DNA of 64,000 nucleotides. It comes from Avimicrobium caecorum (GTDB taxonomy: Bacteria > Bacillota > Clostridia > Oscillospirales > Ruminococcaceae). This document shows positions 16,372 through 24,204 of the stretch, in pieces. The translations under genes were made by a program, and so were the position numbers. How positions within the stretch are numbered: the first letter of the stretch is position 1; each line of letters starts with the position of its first letter. Below the pieces are notes generated by a model, which worked only from the letters and a program-made list of their open reading frames with translations, was not told the origin of the DNA and ran no database searches. The stretch spans positions 1-64,000 of the forward strand of contig CAJFNJ010000021.1 of assembly GCA_904394705.1 (NCBI GenBank), read 5' to 3'.

Positions 16372-18786
16372 GTGTCGATACAGAGCAAATATATCACTTC
16401 GCTGGAACTGGACAAGGTACTGGCGAAGCTGGCGAATAAGACCACCTGTGAAGCGGCACGGCTGCGGGCGCTGCGTCTGACCCCAGTGACCACCGAGGAA
16501 GAGGCGGTGCGGCTGATGGCGTACACAGCGGATGCCAACCGTCTGACCAACCGGTATGGCACTCCCACTGCCCAGAATGTCCGGGACTGCACCGGCTCAC
16601 TGGAGCGGGCCCGGCTGGGAGCCCAGCTGCCCATTCCGGAACTGCTCTCGATCCTGCACCTGCTGGAAACCATCCGCCGGATGATCGGCTGGAAGAAGCA
16701 GAGTGAGGAAGAGGTCACCGCACTGGACTATCTGTTCTCCTGCCTGACCTCCTTCAAGAGCCTGGAAGATGAGCTCAAGGGCGCTATCCTCGACGAGGAG
16801 ACGCTCTCCGATTCTGCCAGCCCGGCGCTGGCGGAGATCCGCCGCAAGATCCGGAACAACCAGCAGAAGGTGCGCAGCCAGCTGGACAATATGATCCGGT
16901 CTTCCAGCTATCAGAAGTACTTACAGGATTCCATCGTCACCATGCGGGACGGACGGTATGTGGTGCCGGTCAAGGCCGAGTACCGCAGCGAGGTCAAGGG
17001 TCTGGTGCATGACACCTCCTCCAGCGGCGCTACCGTGTTCATCGAGCCCATGTCGGTGGTGGAAGCCAACAACGAGATCAAGGTCCTGGAAAGCCAGGAG
17101 AAGAAGGAGATCGACCGCATCCTCTATGAGCTGTCCGCTTCAGTGGGCAGCTATGCCGAGGCCATCAGCCGCAGCTATGAAGTGCTGGTAGAGCTGGATC
17201 TCTACTTTGCCAAGAGCCGTCTGGCGGACAAGATGAAGGCTTCGGTGCCGCAGATCACCGGTGACCGGAAGATCAAGCTGATCCGGGCCCGGCATCCGCT
17301 CATTGACCCGGAGAAGATCGTCCCGGTGGATGTGACCCTGGGCATTGATTTTGACACCCTGGTGATCACCGGCCCCAATACCGGCGGTAAGACAGTCCTG
17401 CTCAAGACAGTGGGTCTGCTCACCCTGATGATGATGTGCGGCCTGATGATTCCGGCTGCGGACGGCAGCAGCCTGTCGGTGTTTGACGAAGTGCTGTCCG
17501 ACATCGGCGATGAACAGAGCATCGAACAGAGTCTGTCCACCTTCTCGGCGCACATGACCAACATCGTCTCCATTCTGGAGGTGGCAGGGGACAGCTCGCT
17601 GGTACTGCTGGATGAGCTGGGTTCCGGCACCGACCCGGTGGAGGGCGCCGCGCTGGCGATCTCCATCATCGAGAAGCTCCGGGAGCGGGACTGCCGGATC
17701 ATGGCGACCACCCACTATCCCGAGATCAAGCTCTATGCCCTGGAGACCCGGGGCGTGGTGAACGGCAGCTGTGAGTTTGATGTGGAGACCCTGCGTCCCA
17801 CCTACCGGCTGCTCATCGGCGTGCCGGGACGCTCCAACGCCTTTGCCATCAGCGAAAAGCTGGGCCTGGACCCGGAGATCATCGACAGCGCCCGGGAGCG
17901 TATTTCCAGCGAGAACCAGCGGTTTGAAGATGTGGTATCCGAGCTGGAGACCGCCCGGCAGAACCTGGAGAAGGAATACACCTCCGCCCACATGCTCAAC
18001 CAGGAGGCTGAGCGGCTCCGTCAGGAGAACCAGGCCTACCGGGAGCGGCTGGAGAAGGAGAAGGAAGCCGAGATCGAAAAGGCCCGGGAAAAGGCCCGTT
18101 CCATTGTGGAGCAGGTGCGGTACCAGGCGGATCAGCTGATGAACGAGCTGGAAGAGCTCAAGAAGCAGAAGGATTCGGCGAACTTCTCGGAAAAGGCTGC
18201 CAAGATGCGCCAGAGCTATCGTTCGGGCATCCGCAAGCTCTATGACAGCGCCGATCCGGTCACCGGACGGGAGAAGGAGAAGCAGAACCACAACCGTGCC
18301 CTCAAACGGGGCGATATTGTCATCATTCCCGAGTTCAACAAGGAGGGTACCGTCCTCACCGACGAGGATAAGGACGGCTATGTGATGGTCCAGGCCGGCA
18401 TCATCAAGACCAAGGCGCCGGCAGCGGATCTCCGTCTGGTGGACCGCAGCGACCGCAAGGTGACGGTGAACAACCAGAAGGTATCTTTCAAGCGTAATAC
18501 CGCTGCCAGCGGCGGGGGACGGGGAAGCTCCGGTTCCGGCCGCAGCAGCACTGAGGTGGATGTCCGCGGCATGACCACCGATGAGGCCATCATGGAAGTG
18601 GACCGCTTCCTGGACAGCTGTGTGCTGAGCCATATCGGCACCGTCACAGTGATCCACGGCAAGGGCACCGGTACTCTGCGGGCGGCGATTCAGCAGCACC
18701 TCAAGCGTCACCCCAGTGTACGAAGCTTCCGTACCGGCGTCTATGGTGAGGGAGAAAACGGCGTCACCATTGTAGAACTCAAATAA
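16372..18786 (+). CDS. mutS2: Endonuclease MutS2 with Smr domain
   Basis: 804 aa, GTG start with AGGAAAGGAG upstream. The N-terminal core and clamp are followed by the MutS ATPase: Walker A ITGPNTGGKTVLLKTVGL, Walker B LVLLDELGSGTDPVEGAALA, and a signature with STFSAHM. A long charged coiled coil covers about residues 510-630. A KOW-like segment (GDIVIIPEFNKEGTVL) and a C-terminal Smr domain follow (DVRGMTTDEAIMEVDRFLD, HGKGTGTLR). MutS2 suppresses recombination, and in Bacillus (RqcU) it splits collided ribosomes. A glycine/serine-rich linker precedes Smr. Confidence 0.96.
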   Translation: MSIQSKYITSLELDKVLAKLANKTTCEAARLRALRLTPVTTEEEAVRLMAYTADANRLTNRYGTPTAQNVRDCTGSLERARLGAQLPIPELLSILHLLETIRRMIGWKKQSEEEVTALDYLFSCLTSFKSLEDELKGAILDEETLSDSASPALAEIRRKIRNNQQKVRSQLDNMIRSSSYQKYLQDSIVTMRDGRYVVPVKAEYRSEVKGLVHDTSSSGATVFIEPMSVVEANNEIKVLESQEKKEIDRILYELSASVGSYAEAISRSYEVLVELDLYFAKSRLADKMKASVPQITGDRKIKLIRARHPLIDPEKIVPVDVTLGIDFDTLVITGPNTGGKTVLLKTVGLLTLMMMCGLMIPAADGSSLSVFDEVLSDIGDEQSIEQSLSTFSAHMTNIVSILEVAGDSSLVLLDELGSGTDPVEGAALAISIIEKLRERDCRIMATTHYPEIKLYALETRGVVNGSCEFDVETLRPTYRLLIGVPGRSNAFAISEKLGLDPEIIDSARERISSENQRFEDVVSELETARQNLEKEYTSAHMLNQEAERLRQENQAYRERLEKEKEAEIEKAREKARSIVEQVRYQADQLMNELEELKKQKDSANFSEKAAKMRQSYRSGIRKLYDSADPVTGREKEKQNHNRALKRGDIVIIPEFNKEGTVLTDEDKDGYVMVQAGIIKTKAPAADLRLVDRSDRKVTVNNQKVSFKRNTAASGGGRGSSGSGRSSTEVDVRGMTTDEAIMEVDRFLDSCVLSHIGTVTVIHGKGTGTLRAAIQQHLKRHPSVRSFRTGVYGEGENGVTIVELK

Positions 18787-18843
18787 AAGAGCTTCAGCAC
18801 CAGCAGCAATTCCATCGCTGAAGCCAGTTACCATACCGGTTTT

Positions 18844-18893
18844 CCTGCCGGAACCTCAGTCAGACTCCGGCAGGATTTGCTTTTATTTTGGCA
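18844..18893 (+). terminator. Terminator after mutS2
   Basis: CCTGCCGGA / TCCGGCAGG stem followed by ATTTGCTTTTATTTT. A second hairpin, GCTTCAGC / GCTGAAGC, lies just upstream at 18790-18823. Confidence 0.75.
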
Positions 18894-19004
18894 AAACAGC
18901 CTTGCTGCCGCCGGCAGGTTCAGCCGGATCAGGCGTTTTGTGTTGGAAAGGGGAGAAATTGGGATCGCAGCGTAGAATCTGAGAAAAGGATAGGTGAAAG
19001 TCCA

Positions 19005-20372
19005 ATGAAGGATATGACACAGGGCAATCCTGTAAAAGAAGTGCTTTTATTTTCCGTTCCGATGATTTTGGCCAGCGTGTTCCAGCAGATGTATAACGCG
19101 GTGGATTCCATCATCGTGGGACAGTTTGTCGGCGCCAATGCGCTGGCTGCCGTAGGCGCGGCATTTCCGGCTATGTTCCTGGCAATGTCGGTGCTGATCG
19201 GTATCACCATGGGTGTGCAGATCATTATCTCCCAGCTGTTCGGCGCCGGAGAACATGAACGGATGCGTGCCACCTTTGCCACTTCGATCATTTCGCTGAT
19301 GATCCTGGTGGTCATCGCCAGTGTGATCGGTTACTTTGCCTCCGGTACCATTCTGGAGCTGATGAATACTCCGCCGGAGATCATTGCCGATTCCAAGGCC
19401 TATCTGGACGAGATCTTCAAAGGCCTGATCTTCATGTTCCTGTATAACCTCTATACCTCGGTGCTCCGGGGTGTGGGCGACTCGAAAACTCCGCTCTATT
19501 TCCTGATTATCTCCTCGATCCTCAATATTGTCCTGGATCTCGTCTATGTGATCCAGTTCGGTATGGGAGTCCGGGGCGTCGCCGTTGCCACTGTGCAGTC
19601 TCAGGCGGTATCGGTCATACTGTGCATTATCTACACCAATATCCGCATTCCGCTGTTCCGCCTGGGCCTCAAGGATCTCAGAGTGGACTTTGGAATCCTG
19701 CGCACGGTCCTCCGGTTTGGAATCCCCACTGCGATCCAGCAGAGCATCAGCGCCATTGGCTCCATGCTGGTGCAGGGCTTGGTCAACTCTTTCGGCGCCA
19801 CCGCGGCGGCGGCCTTTGCGGCCGGCAACAAGGTGGAATCCTTTATGATGATGCCGCTGATCAATATTGCGAACGCCTCGTCTACATATGTGGCGCAGAA
19901 TACCGGCGCCGGCAAGCTGGACCGTGTGCGGGACGGTTTTAAGAAGGTGACGGTGATCAATGTGCTGATCACCGCGGCAATCAGTATTATCCCGCTTACA
20001 ATTCCCCAGTACCTGATGCAGATTTTCATCAGTGCGGATGAAACCGGCGTGATTGAATATGGCTGCCTTTATCTTTCAACCCTGTTCTTCTTCTTCTTCC
20101 TGCAGGCGCTGATGTTCAGCCTGTCCAGTTTCTTCCGTGGCGTCGGCGATATGAATGTATCGCTGGCCATGTCGATGATCGCTCTATTTGTGCGCATCGG
20201 TTCGGCCTATGCCCTGGCTAAGCCGCTGGGATACCTCACCATCAGCATTTCGCAGCCCATCGGTTGGGTCTGCGCCCTGGCTCTGGCGTTTGTAGCCTAT
20301 CGCTCCGGACGCTGGACCCGGTTCAGCATTGCAGCCCGGGAAAATGAAAACCAGCTTCAGGAGGAAGTATGA
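19005..20372 (+). CDS. MATE-family efflux transporter
   Basis: 455 aa with about twelve membrane segments in two similar halves. MATE signatures are QQMYNAVDSIIVGQFVGANALAAVGAAFP in TM1-2 and IQQSISAIGSMLVQGLVNSFG with AGNKVESFMM in the second half. It exports drugs or metabolites in exchange for Na+ or H+. The frame is open upstream, but the ATG at 19005 with AGGTG gives the family N-terminus (MTQGNPVKEVLLFSVP). Its stop overlaps the tdk start (ATGA), so the two are co-translated. Confidence 0.94.
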   Translation: MKDMTQGNPVKEVLLFSVPMILASVFQQMYNAVDSIIVGQFVGANALAAVGAAFPAMFLAMSVLIGITMGVQIIISQLFGAGEHERMRATFATSIISLMILVVIASVIGYFASGTILELMNTPPEIIADSKAYLDEIFKGLIFMFLYNLYTSVLRGVGDSKTPLYFLIISSILNIVLDLVYVIQFGMGVRGVAVATVQSQAVSVILCIIYTNIRIPLFRLGLKDLRVDFGILRTVLRFGIPTAIQQSISAIGSMLVQGLVNSFGATAAAAFAAGNKVESFMMMPLINIANASSTYVAQNTGAGKLDRVRDGFKKVTVINVLITAAISIIPLTIPQYLMQIFISADETGVIEYGCLYLSTLFFFFFLQALMFSLSSFFRGVGDMNVSLAMSMIALFVRIGSAYALAKPLGYLTISISQPIGWVCALALAFVAYRSGRWTRFSIAARENENQLQEEV

Positions 20373-20971
20373 TCTATAACGACGGAAAAGCGGGATTCCT
20401 CACCGTGATTATCGGCCCGATGTTCTCGGAAAAGAGCGGAGAACTCATCAAGCAGTGTCTGCTCTCCCAGAACTATCAGAATAAAACGGTGCGGATCTAT
20501 AAGCCGGTCATTGATGACCGGTATGGTGAAGATGAAGTAGTCAGCCGTATCGGACTGCGGATGCCGGCTCATAATATCAGTCAGGAGATCACGCCGGAGC
20601 TGATCCGGACCATCCTGGCAGACTGTGAAACAGCTGATCTGGTGGCCTTTGATGAGGCGCAGTTCTTCTCGGAGGGTCTGCTGGAACTGACCCTGGGTCT
20701 GCTCGAACGGAAAAAGCAGGTGATGATCGCCGGGCTGAACCTGGATTATCTGGGACGGCCCTTCGGCTGCATCGGACAGCTGCTGCTCCATGCGGACGAG
20801 GTGATTGTGAAGAAGGCCTACTGCAAGTGCTGCGGACGTCCGGCGATGTATACCCAGCGGGTGATCGACGGACAGCCGGTCACAGCCCGGAACCTGGATT
20901 CGGAGCTGGTGCTCATCGGCGACCAGGAGAGCTATGAAGCCCGCTGCCGTCTGTGCTTTGTGAAGGATTGA
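20369..20971 (+). CDS. tdk: Thymidine kinase (type II) with altered P-loop
   Basis: 200 aa. It has the TK1-type fold. The P-loop region is residues 16-25, Walker B/DEAQ is FDEAQFF (residues 94-100), and the lasso has YTQRVIDGQPV. Zinc ligands are CKCC and CRLC. It phosphorylates thymidine for salvage. The P-loop is unusual: the family reads GPMFSGKSEEL but here it is GPMFSEKSGEL. Glu21 replaces the glycine before the conserved Lys22-Ser23, and a Gly appears two residues later. The usual DFRG is also DYLG. Whether it still binds ATP normally is uncertain. It overlaps the MATE gene by 4 bp. Confidence 0.85.
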   Translation: MIYNDGKAGFLTVIIGPMFSEKSGELIKQCLLSQNYQNKTVRIYKPVIDDRYGEDEVVSRIGLRMPAHNISQEITPELIRTILADCETADLVAFDEAQFFSEGLLELTLGLLERKKQVMIAGLNLDYLGRPFGCIGQLLLHADEVIVKKAYCKCCGRPAMYTQRVIDGQPVTARNLDSELVLIGDQESYEARCRLCFVKD

Positions 20972-20983
20972 GGAGGGATACCC

Positions 20984-21451
20984 ATGCCCGGGATCTGCCG
21001 GATTCCGTCGGAGGAGCGGTGGGAACGCTGCCGGGAGCTGCTGCTTCTGGCAGACCCGGACCCGCTGATGGTGGAGCGATACCTGCCCGCCTGTGAGATG
21101 CTGGCTCTCTGCGAAGGGGAGAAGGTTCTCAGCGAGGTGTGCGTCGAGCAGCCGGAGGACGGGGACTGGGAGCTGCGCAATGCGGCAACCTGCCCGGAGC
21201 TGGAGGGACGGGGCTATGCTTCGGCCCTGATCCGGGAAGTGCAGCGTCAGGCCCGGGAGGCAGGGCGGTCGCTGGTGGTGGGCACCTCTCCGGAGGGAGT
21301 GGGCTTCTACCGCCGGTTGGGATTTGTGCCCTGCGGGGTGCGCCGGGGATTTTTCCTGCAGTACCAGGAACCGGTGCTGGAAAACGGAACTGTACTGGAA
21401 GATATGCAGATGCTCCGCTGGAGCAAGGAGGAAACAGAATGGACTTTATGA
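20984..21451 (+). CDS. GNAT-family N-acetyltransferase
   Basis: 155 aa. The acetyl-CoA-binding loop region is NAATCPELEGRGYASALIREVQRQARE, matching motif A (RGxGxA with RGYASA). This is followed by LVVGTSPEGVGFYRRLGFVPCG (motif B). The substrate cannot be inferred. GAGGAGGG precedes the ATG. It follows tdk by 12 bp and overlaps the next gene. Confidence 0.9.
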   Translation: MPGICRIPSEERWERCRELLLLADPDPLMVERYLPACEMLALCEGEKVLSEVCVEQPEDGDWELRNAATCPELEGRGYASALIREVQRQAREAGRSLVVGTSPEGVGFYRRLGFVPCGVRRGFFLQYQEPVLENGTVLEDMQMLRWSKEETEWTL

Positions 21452-21726
21452 ACACACCGGAACAGTTTGCGCATATTCCCAAGGATATTCTGCGGGACCG
21501 CCGGATGACCCTGGCAGCCAAGGGCCTGTACAGCGTGATCTGTACCTTTGGCCCGGACAGCCCGGTATCCATTACCGCGGTGGCAGAACTGCTGGGCCTG
21601 CCGGTGGAGGAGATCGACCCCATCTGGGATGAGATGGTCTCCTTCATGCGGCTCAAGGAGAAGGAAGAAGAGCTTTTCCGTGCCATGGCAGAGATGCAGC
21701 AGGAACTGGGCGGTTCCCAGAACTGA
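21439..21726 (+). CDS. Small helix-turn-helix (HTH_36-like) protein
   Basis: 95 aa starting inside the last codons of the GNAT gene, with AGGAGG just upstream. The sequence FAHIPKDILRDRRMTLAAKGLYSVICTFG followed by SITAVAELLGLPVEEIDPIWDEM is a winged-helix layout of the HTH_36 / replication-initiator-like type. The C-terminus is an acidic helix. It is probably a DNA-binding protein of unknown target. The longer reading frame upstream of this ATG is not coding. Confidence 0.8.
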   Translation: MDFMNTPEQFAHIPKDILRDRRMTLAAKGLYSVICTFGPDSPVSITAVAELLGLPVEEIDPIWDEMVSFMRLKEKEEELFRAMAEMQQELGGSQN

Positions 21727-21747
21727 CATCCGGAAAATACCAGCAGA

Positions 21748-21786
21748 CAGGCAGTTTCAGCGATTGGAACTGCCTGTTTTTATTTT
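21748..21786 (+). terminator. Terminator of the MATE-tdk-GNAT-HTH operon
   Basis: CAGGCAGTT / AACTGCCTG stem followed by TTTTTATTTT. Confidence 0.85.
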
Positions 21787-21797
21787 ATAAAAATCCC

Positions 21798-21826
21798 TTG
21801 TATTTCCAGTGCGCCTATGCTATACT
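21798..21826 (+). promoter_or_regulatory. Promoter of the marR-ABC operon
   Basis: TTGTAT (21798-21803) and TATACT (21821-21826), 17-bp spacer. Confidence 0.75.
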
Positions 21827-21843
21827 GGGAATGTATTTAGGTA

Positions 21844-21877
21844 ACTATAAATATTATGCAATACAAAATATTATAGT
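21844..21877. promoter_or_regulatory. Candidate MarR operator
   Basis: Long AT-rich inverted repeat: ACTATAAATATT (21844-21855) and AATATTATAGT (21867-21877), one base of asymmetry. It lies downstream of the -10 element and upstream of marR, in a position suited to autorepression. Confidence 0.6.
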
Positions 21878-21903
21878 GTACAAAACAAAAGGAGCGAATT
21901 TGT

Positions 21904-22416
21904 ATGAAACAGATGGAAGATGATGTGAGCCGGCTGATTCAGAACTTCAGCCGATTCAGCCATTTCATCAAGCGCCGGAGCCGCAATGCGGATCTGCGCA
22001 CCGGTGAGATTGCGATTCTGCGGTGTATTATGCACCATACCGACGGCCCGGATGGGGAGATCAAGCCCTCACAGATCAGTGCGCTGATGGGGCTGCAGCA
22101 GCCGTCCATTACGCCGAGCCTGCGGTCGCTGGAGGAGCGGGGATATGTGCGCCGCCGCAACAGTGACCAGGACCGCCGGGAGGTCTATTTCTCGGTGACG
22201 GAAAAGACCCGGGAGATGGCAGCAGAGGAACGCCGCCGGACTGCCCAGATGTTTGCCGGGCTGGCAGAATACCTGGGGGAGGAGGATACCCGCAAGCTGA
22301 TGGAGATCATGGAGCGGGTATCGGGGTACCTGGATCAGCAGATCGAATCCAGCCCCAAGAATAACTGCTCCGGACGGGGACGCCGCAGTCAGCAGGCTGA
22401 GTCCCGGGAGGAATAA
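21904..22416 (+). CDS. MarR-family regulator
   Basis: 170 aa. The winged helix has the DLRTGEIAILRCIMHH entry helix, the recognition region KPSQISALMGLQQPSITPSLRSLEERGYV, and a wing with the MarR signature NSDQDRREVYFSVTEK. An unusual basic/serine-rich tail follows (SSPKNNCSGRGRRSQQ). It stands directly before a heterodimeric ABC exporter and probably represses that operon until a ligand binds. AGGAG precedes the ATG. Confidence 0.93.
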   Translation: MKQMEDDVSRLIQNFSRFSHFIKRRSRNADLRTGEIAILRCIMHHTDGPDGEIKPSQISALMGLQQPSITPSLRSLEERGYVRRRNSDQDRREVYFSVTEKTREMAAEERRRTAQMFAGLAEYLGEEDTRKLMEIMERVSGYLDQQIESSPKNNCSGRGRRSQQAESREE

Positions 22417-22467
22417 AAACCACAATTCAAATTGCCGCCGCATGGAATCAGACAGGAGGTTGAAGGT

Positions 22468-24204
22468 GTGAAAAAGATGTTTTTGCGCCTGCGTCCCTTT
22501 ATTGGATTGGTACTCTGTTCCGGCCTGTTCATTATCGGAAACAGCCTTGCCAATCTGCAGATGCCCGCGCTTTTGGCAGATATAGTCAACAATGGTGTAG
22601 CCATGGGGGACAGCGACTATGTGACCCATACCGGAATCCGGATGCTGGGTGTGGCATTCTTTGCAGTCTGCTGTTCGCTTGGCACTACCTACTGTTCTTC
22701 CCGGATCGCCACGGGATTTTCTTCCCGGCTGCGGGACGAACTCTTTTATAAGGTACAGTCCTTCTCCGAAGGGGAAGTGGATCGCTTCGGCACCGCGTCC
22801 CTGATTACCCGTTCCATCAACGATGTCAGCCAGATCCAGCACTTCCTGATGATGCTGATCCGCAATATGCTGTCTGCACCCATCACAGCCATTGGCGGTG
22901 TCTATCTGGCATTTTCCTGCAATGCCCAGCTGGCAATGATCGTCTTTGCAGCCATGCCGCTGATTGTTCTGATCGTTGTGGGCATTTCCCGGTTCTCCAT
23001 CCCGCTGACCCGTGTCATGCAGGAAAAGCTCGACCAGGTCAACCTTGTCCTGCGGGAAAAGCTGCGGGGCGTCCGGGTAATCCGGGCCTTCGGAACCGAG
23101 GAGTATGAGGAACAGCGTTTCGCCCGGGCCAATGAGGATCTGACCGGGGTTTCCATCCGGATGCAGCGCACCATGAGCGCCATGTCGCCGCTGGTGATGA
23201 TCGTCCTCAACGGCGCCACTGTCTTTCTCATCTATGTGGGCGGCGTCAAGGTCAACAATGGCCTGATGCCCTATGGCGACATCATGGCAGTGGTGGAATA
23301 TGTGATGCAGATCCTCATGTCGATGATGATGATCTCGATGATCTTTATCCGGATTCCCAGAGCCGTAGCCTCTGCCGGGCGTATCAATGCCATCCTGGAC
23401 TGCGATACTGCCATTGAGGGCGGCACTGTCACCGACAGCGGTGAGACCCGGGGCCGTCTGGAGTTCCGGAATGTGACCTTTTCCTATGAAAATGCCGATG
23501 AACCAGCTGTAAAGAATATCAGCTTTACAGCTAAAAAAGGCCAGACTGTCGCCATTATCGGCTCCACCGGCAGCGGCAAGACCACGCTGCTCAACCTGAT
23601 CCCCCGGTTCTATGACGCCCAGGAGGGACAGATCCTCATTGATGGCATTGACCACCGGGAGTATGACCTCAAGGCGCTCCGGGACAAGATCGGCTTTGCG
23701 GCTCAGAAGGCAGTGCTGTTCGCCGGCAGTGTGGAAGACAATATCGCCTATGGTCTGGACAATGCCACCCGGGAGCAGGTGGAACACGCCGCCCGGATCG
23801 CCCAGGCGGAGGAGTTTATCCTCGATAAGATCGGCGGATATGATTCCCCCATCGAGCAGGGAGGACAGAACCTCTCGGGCGGACAGAAGCAGCGGCTCTC
23901 CATTGCCCGTGCCATTATCCGGCGCCCGGAGTTCTATCTGTTTGATGACAGTTTCTCAGCGCTGGACTTCCGCACCGATCTGGAACTGCGCCGGGCACTG
24001 GCAGCGGAAACCGAAAACAGCACAGTCCTGATCGTAGCACAGCGTGTATCGACCATCATGCATGCTGATCAGATCCTGGTGCTGGAACGGGGCGAGCTGG
24101 TGGACCATGGCACCCATCAGGAGCTCATGCAGACCTGTGAGATCTATCGGGAGATCGTGCTTTCCCAGCTTTCGGAACAGGAGGCGACTCAGAATGGCAG
24201 ATAA
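22468..24204 (+). CDS. ABC exporter half-transporter, degenerate-site subunit
   Basis: About 578 aa from the GTG at 22468 (AGGAGG 8 bp upstream; a TTG at 22432 lacks a good site). Six membrane helices are followed by the nucleotide-binding domain with Walker A GSTGSGKTTLL, signature LSGGQKQRL and Walker B FYLFDDSFSALD. Asp replaces the catalytic Glu after Walker B. This is the noncanonical partner pattern of BmrCD/TM287-288-type multidrug exporters. Its end overlaps the next gene by 11 bp, consistent with heterodimer formation. Confidence 0.94.
   Translation: MKKMFLRLRPFIGLVLCSGLFIIGNSLANLQMPALLADIVNNGVAMGDSDYVTHTGIRMLGVAFFAVCCSLGTTYCSSRIATGFSSRLRDELFYKVQSFSEGEVDRFGTASLITRSINDVSQIQHFLMMLIRNMLSAPITAIGGVYLAFSCNAQLAMIVFAAMPLIVLIVVGISRFSIPLTRVMQEKLDQVNLVLREKLRGVRVIRAFGTEEYEEQRFARANEDLTGVSIRMQRTMSAMSPLVMIVLNGATVFLIYVGGVKVNNGLMPYGDIMAVVEYVMQILMSMMMISMIFIRIPRAVASAGRINAILDCDTAIEGGTVTDSGETRGRLEFRNVTFSYENADEPAVKNISFTAKKGQTVAIIGSTGSGKTTLLNLIPRFYDAQEGQILIDGIDHREYDLKALRDKIGFAAQKAVLFAGSVEDNIAYGLDNATREQVEHAARIAQAEEFILDKIGGYDSPIEQGGQNLSGGQKQRLSIARAIIRRPEFYLFDDSFSALDFRTDLELRRALAAETENSTVLIVAQRVSTIMHADQILVLERGELVDHGTHQELMQTCEIYREIVLSQLSEQEATQNGR

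Noticed and set aside
22432..22467. TTG start at 22432 for the first ABC subunit
   Set aside because: The extra 12 codons span the AGGAGG site that serves the GTG at 22468.
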